Shown: piece by piece, positions 33,092 through 39,960 of the stretch
Layout: the number at the start of each line of letters is the position of its first letter
Position numbering within the stretch: position 1 is the stretch's first letter
DNA from: Bordetella parapertussis
Lineage (GTDB): Bacteria; Pseudomonadota; Gammaproteobacteria; Burkholderiales; SG8-41
NCBI GenBank assembly: GCA_945901405.1
Contig: CAMDLH010000023.1
Coordinates: 1 to 50,501 of the forward strand
Length of the DNA: 50,501 nucleotides
Direction of reading: 5' to 3'
Notes under the pieces: model-generated
Told to the model about the DNA's origin: nothing
What the model saw: the letters and a program-made list of their open reading frames with translations, nothing else
Databases searched by the model: none
Translations under genes and position numbers: made by a program

Positions 33092-34358
33092 ACTCACGCT
33101 TCCCCATGTGGTGATCCTCGGTTGCGGCTTTGGCGGGCTCGAGGCCGCGAAGGCGCTCGCGCGTGCGCCGGTGCGCGTTACCGTTATTGACCGCTGCAAT
33201 CATCATTTGTTCCAGCCGCTGTTGTATCAGGTGGCCACTGCCGGTTTGTCGGCGCCGTCGATTGCCGCGCCGATACGGCATATCTTTCGCAAGCAGCGCA
33301 ATCTTACGGTGCTGATGGGCGAGGCGGGCGGCATTGATGTTGCGCGGCGCGAGGTGTTGCTCAACGATGGCGCGCAAATCAGCTATGACTATTTGATTGT
33401 CGCCACGGGGGCCACGCACAGTTATTTCGGCAACGATGCGTGGGCGGTGCACGCGCCGGGGCTTAAAACGTTGGAGGACGCGTTCGAGATTCGCAAGCGC
33501 ATCCTGCTTGCGTTCGAGCACGCCGAGCGCGAGGAAAGTGCCGAGGCGCGCCGTGCGTGGCTCACGTTCGTGGTGATCGGTGCGGGCGCCACCGGCGTGG
33601 AGCTTGCGGGCACACTGGCCGAGATCGCGCGTCACACATTGACGGATGAATTCCGCCGCTTCGATTCGCACACGGCGCGCGTGTTGCTGCTCGAAGGCAG
33701 CGAGCGCGTGCTGGGTGCATTCCCCGAAACACTGTCGCAAAAAGCGCGGCTGCAACTTGAACGGCTTGGTGTCGAGGTGCGCACCGGCGCGCGCGTCACC
33801 GGCGTGGATGCAAGCGGCGTGCAGATTGTCGAATCCGCCGCAACAACGCGCATCGAATCGCGCACGGTGATGTGGGCGGCGGGGGTTGCGGCTTCTCCGC
33901 TGGGGCGCACGCTCGGCGCGCCGCTCGATCGCGCGGGGCGCGTGGCGGTCGAGGCGGATTTGTCGCTCGCGGGCCACGCGGAAATATCCGTGATCGGCGA
34001 TCTCGCGCAAGCCAGGAGCGACGGCAAGCCCGTGCCCGGCGTCAGCCCCGCGGCGAAGCAGATGGGCAAATGCGCGGCGGCGAACATCATTGCGCGGCTC
34101 GCGGGCAAGCCTACGAATGCGTTTCGCTACATTGATTACGGCTCGCTGGCGACAATAGGGCGCAAGGCAGCGGTCGCGCTGTTGGGCAAAGTTCAGTTGT
34201 GGGGATTTCCTGCGTGGCTGGTGTGGCTGTTCGCGCACGTTTATTTTTTGATCGGCTTTCGCAACCGCATCGTGGTGATGGTCGATTGGGCGTGGGCGTA
34301 CTTTTCACTGCAGCGCTACGCGCGCATCGTGATCAGCGCGTGGAAGAGCAGGGCATAA
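33078..34358 (+). CDS. ndh: type II NADH dehydrogenase (NDH-2)
   Basis: A 426-residue single-subunit flavoenzyme that passes electrons from NADH to quinone without pumping protons. The FAD motif is VVILGCGFGGLEAAKALARA, the NADH-binding motif is TFVVIGAGATGVELAGTLAE, and ISVIGDLAQARSDGKPVPGVSPAAKQMGKC contains the second FAD contact. The C-terminal part, PAWLVWLFAHVYFLIGFRNR, is hydrophobic and anchors it to the cytoplasmic face of the membrane. Start ATG at 33078 or 33084; both overlap the tautomerase. Length is normal. Confidence 0.9.
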   Translation: MQMAELTLPHVVILGCGFGGLEAAKALARAPVRVTVIDRCNHHLFQPLLYQVATAGLSAPSIAAPIRHIFRKQRNLTVLMGEAGGIDVARREVLLNDGAQISYDYLIVATGATHSYFGNDAWAVHAPGLKTLEDAFEIRKRILLAFEHAEREESAEARRAWLTFVVIGAGATGVELAGTLAEIARHTLTDEFRRFDSHTARVLLLEGSERVLGAFPETLSQKARLQLERLGVEVRTGARVTGVDASGVQIVESAATTRIESRTVMWAAGVAASPLGRTLGAPLDRAGRVAVEADLSLAGHAEISVIGDLAQARSDGKPVPGVSPAAKQMGKCAAANIIARLAGKPTNAFRYIDYGSLATIGRKAAVALLGKVQLWGFPAWLVWLFAHVYFLIGFRNRIVVMVDWAWAYFSLQRYARIVISAWKSRA

Positions 34359-34384
34359 GCAAGCATAATTGGAAGGTCAAATGC

Positions 34385-34462
34385 CTTGACACGGATTTAC
34401 GCAGATAAGCGCGGATTAACCCTGAAACTCATCTGCAAAAATTTGCGTTAATCTGTGTCAAA
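34385..34462. repeat. hairpin repeat, CAGATT family, copy 4
   Basis: Ends TTGACACGGATTTACGCAGA and TTGCGTTAATCTGTGTCAA are complementary. It is the left member of a tandem pair upstream of the MmgE/PrpD gene. Confidence 0.8.
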
Positions 34463-34493
34463 TGTTTGGGGTTCAAAATCAACGTCAACACCT

Positions 34494-34571
34494 TTGACAC
34501 AAATTAGCGCAGATGAACGCGGATTAACTCCGATACTCATCCGTGAAAATCTGCGTTAACCTGTGTCGAAA
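34494..34571. repeat. hairpin repeat, CAGATT family, copy 5
   Basis: Ends TTGACACAAATTAGCGCAGA and CTGCGTTAACCTGTGTCGAA are complementary. It follows copy 4 after 31 bases and lies 27 bases before the MmgE/PrpD start. The two neighbours differ at many positions, so this is not a recent duplication. Confidence 0.8.
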
Positions 34572-34598
34572 AAGGTTTGTCTAAAAATGGAGAAGCAA

Positions 34599-36008
34599 AT
34601 GAATCTCGCACAACAACTCGCGCAGCGCATCGTCGCGGTGCACGCGGACAACATTCCAGCGGAGGCGATGCAGTTAGCGCGCGTGGCCGTGATGGACACG
34701 CTGGGCGTCACCTTCGCCGGCTGCAAGGACGAAGCGCCCGCGAAACTTGCCGAGGTAATCGACGCCGCCGATGTGCCGGGCCACGCGCTGGTGTTCGGCA
34801 CCGCCACGCGCACGCGCCCGCTGGATGCGGCGCTGCTCAATGGCGTGGCCTCGCATGTGCTTGACTTTGACGACACCGCGACGAATTTCGGCGGACATAT
34901 TTCGGCGGTGATGGTGCCCGCGTTGATCGCGGCTGCCGAGTCGGTCGATTTGGTTAGCGCCAGCGGCAGGGATTTGCTGGTCGCGTATGTCGCCGGTTAC
35001 GAGGCGGGCACCAAGATCGGCCGCGCGGTGAATCCGCTGCATTCCGAGAAGGGCTGGCACCCGACTTCAACACTGGGCATCTTCGCGGTGGCGGCGGCGT
35101 GCTCGCGTTTGCTGGGGCTTGATGCGGAGCAGACCGCGACCGCGCTGGCGATCAGCACTTCGCTCGCGGCGGGCAACAAATCGAACTTTGGCACCATGAC
35201 CAAATCGCTGCATGTCGGCCAGTGTGCACGCGGCGGGCTGATGGCGGCGTTGCTCGCGCGCAAGGGCTTCACCGGCAACCGCGAGGCGTTCACGCACAAA
35301 CAGGGGTTTTTTAATCTGTTCAACGGCGCGGGTAACTTTCACGCCGAGCGCATCATTGATACGTGGAACGCGCCGCTGGATATTCTCGATCCGGGCACGT
35401 CGTTCAAACTTTATCCGTGTTGCTACAGTACGCATGCGCCAGTCGAAGCGGCGCTGAATCTCGTGCGCGAGCATGGCCGCTTCGAGGCGGCGAACATCGA
35501 GCGCATCGAGTCGTGGACGGCGGCGGCGCGTCTCGCGCATACCGACCGCGCCGATCCGCGAACGGGGCTGGAGGCGAAATTCAGCGTGCAGTACTGCGTG
35601 GCGCGCGCGCTGATCGACGGCAAGGTGTCGCTGAAACATTTCGAGAACGAGGCGTGGCGCGAGCCGGTGATGCGCGATGTGTTGCCGCGCGTGCGCGCGA
35701 CGCCGCACTTCGACGGGCAGTTTCCGCCGGATTGGCGTTTTGCCGCCGAGGTGAAAGTGACGCTGAAAAACGGCAAGAGCGTTTCAGCGCGCGTCGAAAA
35801 ACCGTTGGGCCGCACCGCGAAGAATCCGATTCCGCCGGCGCAATTGCGCGCCAAGTTCGAGGACTGCGCGGCGCATGTGTTGGCGCCGCATCAGGTCGCC
35901 GCCGTGGCGCGCGCGCTGGATAATTTTGAATCGATTACATCGATACGCGAATTCACACGCTTGCTTGAAGTGCAAACCGCTCCCGGATCGCAACGCAAAT
36001 CCGCATAA
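34599..36008 (+). CDS. MmgE/PrpD-family protein
   Basis: A 469-residue protein. AMQLARVAVMDTLGVTFAGC is the usual helix start, LDAALLNGVASHVLDFDDTA is the conserved Asp-rich segment, and GWHPTSTLGIFAVAAACSRL and FKLYPCCYSTHAPVEAALNL are family signatures. Members act as 2-methylcitrate dehydratase, cis-aconitate decarboxylase or iminodisuccinate epimerase. In all of them the active-site Lys/His group lies in these motifs. The length fits any of these. ATG 34599 follows GGAG. Given a TcuA-like flavoprotein that could yield cis-aconitate, decarboxylation to itaconate is one reading; it is inference. Confidence 0.85.
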   Translation: MNLAQQLAQRIVAVHADNIPAEAMQLARVAVMDTLGVTFAGCKDEAPAKLAEVIDAADVPGHALVFGTATRTRPLDAALLNGVASHVLDFDDTATNFGGHISAVMVPALIAAAESVDLVSASGRDLLVAYVAGYEAGTKIGRAVNPLHSEKGWHPTSTLGIFAVAAACSRLLGLDAEQTATALAISTSLAAGNKSNFGTMTKSLHVGQCARGGLMAALLARKGFTGNREAFTHKQGFFNLFNGAGNFHAERIIDTWNAPLDILDPGTSFKLYPCCYSTHAPVEAALNLVREHGRFEAANIERIESWTAAARLAHTDRADPRTGLEAKFSVQYCVARALIDGKVSLKHFENEAWREPVMRDVLPRVRATPHFDGQFPPDWRFAAEVKVTLKNGKSVSARVEKPLGRTAKNPIPPAQLRAKFEDCAAHVLAPHQVAAVARALDNFESITSIREFTRLLEVQTAPGSQRKSA

Positions 36009-36020
36009 TCGCGATATAAC

Positions 36021-36038
36021 TGTAAGTAATTGTTTTTT
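36021..36038 (+). promoter_or_regulatory. conserved AAAACAATTACTTACA motif, copy 5, just upstream of a Bug gene
   Basis: The plus strand reads TGTAAGTAATTGTTTTTT, the reverse complement of the motif as defined. TATAAC at 36015-36020 directly precedes it and would be the -10 box, so transcription would begin inside the motif. The Bug ATG follows 12 bases later without a ribosome site. Confidence 0.55.
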
Positions 36039-36050
36039 AAACAGTATTTT

Positions 36051-36989
36051 ATGAAAAGCATCAAGGCGCTATTGATCACGTTGACGTGCGCGTGCGCGAG
36101 TCACGCGATGGCGCAGGATGTTTTCCCGAACAAGTTCATACGCATCGTTACTTCGGCCGCGGGCAGCAATAACGATTGGGGCGCTCGGCTCGTCGCGCAG
36201 GATTTGACCGCGCGGCTGGGGCAGCAGGTCATCGTTGAAAATCGCGGCAGCATCGGCGTTGAAGTGGTGACACGATCACCGCCCGACGGCCACACGATAC
36301 TTTTTTACGGCTCGATCGCGTGGTTGCAACCGTATCTCACGCAGGTGTCGTGGGACCCGATACGCGATCTGTCGCCCATCACCATCGCGATGACTTCGCC
36401 GCAGGTGGTGGTGGTGCATCCGTCGTTGCCGGTGAAATCGATCAAGGAATTGATCGCGCTCGGCAAGGCGCAGCCGGGGCAGCTTAATTACGGTGCGGGC
36501 GGCGCGGGTGCCTCACCGCATCTGGCGGCGGAGTTGTTCAAATACATGGCGGGTGTGAACATCGTGCGCATCAATTACAAGGGTACGGGACCTGCGATGG
36601 TGGGCCTGCTCGCGGGCGAGGTGCACATGATGTTTCCGGGACTGGGCTCCATAGTGCCGCACATGAACGCGGGCAAGGTGCGCGCGCTGGCGGTGACCAC
36701 GCCCAAGCGCACGCGGCTCGCCCCCGATCTGCCGCCGGTGGGCGAATTCGTCAAGGGATATGCCTCTGAATCCGTGATCGGATTTTTTGCTCCGGCGAAA
36801 ACGTCCGCCGCGATCATCAATCGTCTGAATCGCGAGATCAATGATGTTATGAAAACCACCGATCAAAAGCGCCTTGCCGCCTCTGGCGTCGAAGCCGCCG
36901 CAACCACGCCCGAGGAATTCGCGCAATTCGTCAAAGCGGAAATGGCGCGCATGCTGCCGGTGATCAAGGGCGCGGGCTTCAGCAATTGA
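36051..36989 (+). CDS. Bug-family (TctC-like) periplasmic solute-binding protein 5
   Basis: A 312-residue protein with signal peptide MKSIKALLITLTCACASHAM and AQD, then FPNKFIRIVTSAAGSNNDWG, VIVENRGSIGVEVVTRSPPD and VRINYKGTGPAMVGLLAGEV. The ligand loop TSAAGSNND is variant. I chose ATG 36051, though no ribosome site precedes it; an in-frame TTG at 36030 lies inside the conserved motif and is less likely. The stop overlaps the TTG start of the carbonic anhydrase gene. It lies 42 bases after the MmgE/PrpD gene. Confidence 0.88.
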   Translation: MKSIKALLITLTCACASHAMAQDVFPNKFIRIVTSAAGSNNDWGARLVAQDLTARLGQQVIVENRGSIGVEVVTRSPPDGHTILFYGSIAWLQPYLTQVSWDPIRDLSPITIAMTSPQVVVVHPSLPVKSIKELIALGKAQPGQLNYGAGGAGASPHLAAELFKYMAGVNIVRINYKGTGPAMVGLLAGEVHMMFPGLGSIVPHMNAGKVRALAVTTPKRTRLAPDLPPVGEFVKGYASESVIGFFAPAKTSAAIINRLNREINDVMKTTDQKRLAASGVEAAATTPEEFAQFVKAEMARMLPVIKGAGFSN

Positions 36990-37459
36990 GCGCCAGCGAA
37001 CTCGCCGAACTGTTCAAGAGCAACCGCAAGTGGGCGCGCAGCGTGCGCGAGGAAGACCCCGAGTTCTTCAATAAACTCACCAAGCAGCAGGCGCCGCGGA
37101 TATTGTGGATCGGCTGTTCCGACAGCCGCGTGCCGGCGAACACCGTTGCCGGTTTGATGCCGGGCGAGATTTTCGTGCATCGCAACGTCGCCAATGTCGT
37201 GGTGCACAGCGATCTGAATTGCCTGTCGGTGTTGCAGTTCGCGGTGGACGTGCTGCACGTGCGCCACGTGATCGTGTGCGAGACCGCCATCGTGCATGAT
37301 GCATGGGAGCGCAATCAGCCGCTGTCGGTGCACGGCTGGATCTACGGCATACAGGATGGCATCCTGCACGGTCTTGAAACCACGGTCCGGCATCGCAGCG
37401 AAATGGCGGCGCGGTATGATTCGGCTCTCGCCGGGCTTGGACGTAGGACCGCGTTCTGA
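36986..37459 (+). pseudogene. beta-carbonic anhydrase with internal deletion of the second zinc-ligand segment
   Basis: The 157-residue frame starts like a complete beta-class enzyme: SNRKWARSVREEDPEFF, then WIGCSDSRVPANTVAG with the first zinc ligands Cys44 and Asp46, and HRNVANVVVHSDLNCLSVLQ. At residue 98 the text jumps from HVIVC directly to ETAIVHDAWERNQ, which normally comes about 60 residues later. The expected GHxxCGG zinc motif and the helices behind it are absent. The C-terminus HGWIYGIQDGILHGLE is normal. The frame is open, so this is an in-frame deletion, not a frameshift. The protein cannot bind zinc normally. TTG start overlapping the Bug stop. Confidence 0.85.
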
Positions 37460-37510
37460 CGCTGAGTCGCAGGTAACGCAGCGTTTGAGTTATACGATAA
37501 ATAGTCAATT

Positions 37511-37526
37511 AAAACAATTACTTACA
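37511..37526 (-). promoter_or_regulatory. conserved AAAACAATTACTTACA motif, copy 6
   Basis: An exact AAAACAATTACTTACA on the plus strand, 18 bases upstream of the epimerase start. In minus-strand reading a perfect TATAAT (37529-37534) precedes it. The orientation relative to the downstream gene is opposite to the other copies, so it may act leftward or work as an operator regardless of orientation. Confidence 0.5.
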
Positions 37527-37544
37527 TAATTATAGGAAATCAGC

Positions 37545-38384
37545 TTGAACATACTGCACAACCGCATTGCCCTGCACACCTGGACGCTCGACACCACGCC
37601 GCTGGCGGATGCGCTGCGCATCGCGCGCGAGGCGGGCTACAACGGCGTTGAGTTGCGACACGTTGATTTCATGCGTTGCCGCAAGGCCGGCATGAGCGAG
37701 GAGGCGATGGTGAAGCTGGTGCGCGACGCCAACATCAAGGTGGCGGTGATCGGCACCGAAAGTGGCGTGCTGTTTGAAACCGGCGACGAGTTAAAACGTC
37801 TGCTCGATTCGCTGCGCTACATCTGTGCCAAGTGCACGGCGCTCGATTGCGATGTGATCATGGTGTCGCCGGGGCAAAACGCGCCGGGCGGCATGACATT
37901 GGCGAAGGCCAACCTCAAAACGTGCGCCGAGATTTGCGCCGAACACGGCATCAAGCTCGCACTCGAATTCAACTCGCGCCACCCGGTGATACGCACGCTG
38001 GAGAACGGCATGGAACTCATCAACGCGGTGAACATGAAAAACTGCGGCCTGCTGCTCGACACCTACCATCTGCATTGCAGCGGCGGCAACGCGGCGACAT
38101 TCAAGAACGTTCCGGTGGATCAAATCATCACCTTTCAATTCAGCGACGCGCCGCCGGGGCCGCCCTCGGATACGCGCCAGCCGGTTGATCGTTTGCCGCC
38201 GGGCAAGGGTGTTGCGCCGTTCGTGGAGATTTTCAAAAACCTGATGGCGATGGGTTATCAGGGCCATATGAGTTACGAAGCGCCGAACCCGGCGCAGTGG
38301 AGCCGTGCGCCCGATGTGGTGGCGCGCGAAGGCGTGACGCTGGTGCGCGAATTACTGGCAAAAGCGGAGAACGCCGCGGGTTGA
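37545..38384 (+). CDS. sugar-phosphate isomerase/epimerase-like TIM-barrel protein
   Basis: A 279-residue protein of the xylose-isomerase-like TIM-barrel family. AREAGYNGVELRHVDFMRCR, LDCDVIMVSPGQNAPGGMTL, LALEFNSRHPVIRTLENGME and CGLLLDTYHLHCSGG hold the metal-binding Glu, Asp and His (EFN, DTYHL). The late segment GHMSYEAPNPAQW supplies the final Glu. It probably isomerises or epimerises a sugar or cyclitol-like acid. TTG at 37545 is preceded by AGGAAA and matches the beginning of the fold; no ATG is better placed. Its regulation may involve the motif at 37511. Confidence 0.85.
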   Translation: MNILHNRIALHTWTLDTTPLADALRIAREAGYNGVELRHVDFMRCRKAGMSEEAMVKLVRDANIKVAVIGTESGVLFETGDELKRLLDSLRYICAKCTALDCDVIMVSPGQNAPGGMTLAKANLKTCAEICAEHGIKLALEFNSRHPVIRTLENGMELINAVNMKNCGLLLDTYHLHCSGGNAATFKNVPVDQIITFQFSDAPPGPPSDTRQPVDRLPPGKGVAPFVEIFKNLMAMGYQGHMSYEAPNPAQWSRAPDVVAREGVTLVRELLAKAENAAG

Positions 38385-38453
38385 TTTTCGGGACAAGGAA
38401 AGGGCCGCCACGATACACGGCAAGTTAATAAATCCGAAACCAGGGAGAGTGCC

Positions 38454-38852
38454 ATGCCAAGAACAAAGGTGTCCGTCCCGGATGTGGCTGAAGCCGCACC
38501 CGGCCTGTGGTCGAACGCCATACGCGCCGGCGACATGCTGTTTATCTCCGGCCAGGTGGCGCGTCCCTTTGAAGGCGGCGCCGGGATCGTCGGGAAGGAT
38601 GAGTACGAACAGACCAGGCAAATATTTTCACGCATTGACCGCATCGTCAAAGCGGCCGGCGGTACCATGGACGATTTGGTAAAGATGACCATCTACGTAG
38701 TCAATATCGCGAAGAATACCGATGTGTGGCGCGCACGCCGCGAGTTCTTCAGCGGAGATTTTCCTGCTTCCACGCTAGTAGAAGTGCGATCCCTCGCGAA
38801 GCCGGAAGTGCTGGTGGAGATAGAAACCGTCGCCTATTTGGGTAAGCGTTAG
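38454..38852 (+). CDS. RidA-family protein (reactive enamine/imine deaminase)
   Basis: A 132-residue protein. VWSN-type entry LWSNAIRAGDMLFISGQVAR, then IFSRIDRIVKAAGGTMDDLV and ARREFFSGDFPASTLVEVRS match RidA/YjgF trimers. The conserved Arg of this family, which binds the carboxylate of enamines, is in TLVEVRSLAKPEVLVEIETV. It hydrolyses reactive imines or enamines from amino-acid enzymes or acts as a related isomerase. GGGAGAG precedes the ATG. It is 69 bases from the epimerase stop. Confidence 0.88.
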   Translation: MPRTKVSVPDVAEAAPGLWSNAIRAGDMLFISGQVARPFEGGAGIVGKDEYEQTRQIFSRIDRIVKAAGGTMDDLVKMTIYVVNIAKNTDVWRARREFFSGDFPASTLVEVRSLAKPEVLVEIETVAYLGKR

Positions 38853-38900
38853 CTTCGGGACCGGTTAGCCGAGATCCGGCGCAACCCGTTGCAATTCGGA

Positions 38901-39149
38901 CTACCCGCGGACTGATCGATTTTGCCTGAACGCTTCCATCGGCAGCACGCAGATCCGGCGTCTCTCTTTTGCGACCCCATCGCAGTGGTAGCGGAGCGAT
39001 TCGACACTCGCCTCGGCAAAGAACCCCAAACGCGTGCGCTGAAGTACGACCTCCTGTCCGTTTCTTGAATGACGCACCAGCACAAGCTCGCCACCAAAAA
39101 CGAAATAAAGACACTCAGGATGGTCACGCAACGCAATGAACGGAGATCG
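38901..39149 (-). pseudogene. Crp/Fnr-type cyclic-nucleotide-binding domain remnant
   Basis: Read leftward, the frame contains SPFIALRDHPECLYFVFGGE, LVLVRHSRNGQEVVLQRTRL and FFAEASVESLRYHCDGVAKE, which match the beta-roll of a Crp/Fnr-family sensor domain (GE...LVRHSxxGREVVLQRxxxGxxFGEAS). The usual LGxxFGEAS is changed to RLGFFAEAS. The DNA-binding helix-turn-helix is missing and the first part of the domain is lost. No start codon fits. It is a decayed fragment in the spacer between RidA and the Spy-like gene. Confidence 0.65.
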
Positions 39150-39183
39150 CCATGATTCTCTTATCAAATTCACGGAGATACCA

Positions 39184-39723
39184 ATGACTACTAAAATCAT
39201 GCTTTCGATATTTACAGCGGCGCTGCTGGTTTCAACGGCACACGCGCAGCACACGTCCTACGCAGGGCAGGAAAAGCGCGAGATCAAGGCGCTGTCCGCC
39301 GGCGAGGTAAAACAATTCCTTGCCGGCGGCGGCATGGGATTTGCGCGCGCGGCTGAACTCAATAATTATCCCGGCCCCATGCACGCGCTGGAACTCGCCG
39401 ATAAACTCGCGCTCACGCCGGAACAACGCGCGGCCACCGAAAAACTGATGGCCGAACACAAAACCGAGGCGCGTGCCATCGGCGCGAAATTGATCGACGC
39501 GGAACGCACGCTCGATCAACTGTTCGCAAGCGGCAAGATGGGCGAAGCTGAACTCGCGAAACAAGTGCGCCTGGTTGCCGTGTTGCAAGGCGAATTTCGC
39601 CTGTCGCACCTGGAAACACACCGGCGCCTGCGCCCGCTATTGACCGAAAAGCAGGTGCACCTCTATGCGCAATTGCGCGGCTACACCGGCGGCAATGCTC
39701 CGAGCGGCCAGCACAAGCACTAG
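39184..39723 (+). CDS. exported Spy/CpxP-like (LTxxQ) protein
   Basis: A 179-residue protein from ATG 39184 (GGAG before it). The signal peptide MTTKIMLSIFTAALLVSTAH AQ is followed by a helical domain: LELADKLALTPEQRAATEKL holds the LTxxQ motif, then LIDAERTLDQLFASGKMGEA and LEKQ-like LRPLLTEKQVHLYAQLRGYT. Such proteins bind metals or act as periplasmic chaperones. The C-terminus SGQHKH has extra His residues that could hold metal. It stands alone between a Crp/Fnr remnant and a repeat. Confidence 0.72.
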   Translation: MTTKIMLSIFTAALLVSTAHAQHTSYAGQEKREIKALSAGEVKQFLAGGGMGFARAAELNNYPGPMHALELADKLALTPEQRAATEKLMAEHKTEARAIGAKLIDAERTLDQLFASGKMGEAELAKQVRLVAVLQGEFRLSHLETHRRLRPLLTEKQVHLYAQLRGYTGGNAPSGQHKH

Positions 39724-39774
39724 TGTTACGACACATAAATATCGAGAGGGGCACTACCATAGTCACGGTGGCCG

Positions 39775-39876
39775 CCCCTCACCCCCGCCCTCCCCGCTGA
39801 CGCGGGGCGAGGGAGCCGTGACGTGGAGAGGTGTGCATAGATTAGCCCTCCGGGAGAGGCTCTGGGGGTGAGGGAA
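39775..39876. repeat. intergenic inverted repeat (CCCTCCCCGC...GCGGGGCGAGGG family)
   Basis: Outer arms CCCCTCACCCCCGCC and GGGGGTGAGGGAA flank an inner hairpin CCCTCCCCGCTGACGCGGGG (39788-39807). It resembles the repeat at 13090 in general form but not in sequence. It lies between the Spy-like gene and ketopantoate reductase and may terminate both. Confidence 0.65.
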
Positions 39877-39960
39877 GAAAGTTGCACGAACACAACTGTC
39901 ACAATGTTTGGAAAGTTTCAATAATGAGTGCCAGTCTCACTCATCAACGAATGAGCGGCG

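Noticed and set aside
34385..34571. Tandem hairpins that might be read as a small CRISPR array
   Set aside because: The two units differ at many positions, spacing is not regular, there are only two, and the same element occurs singly elsewhere. No cas gene is present.
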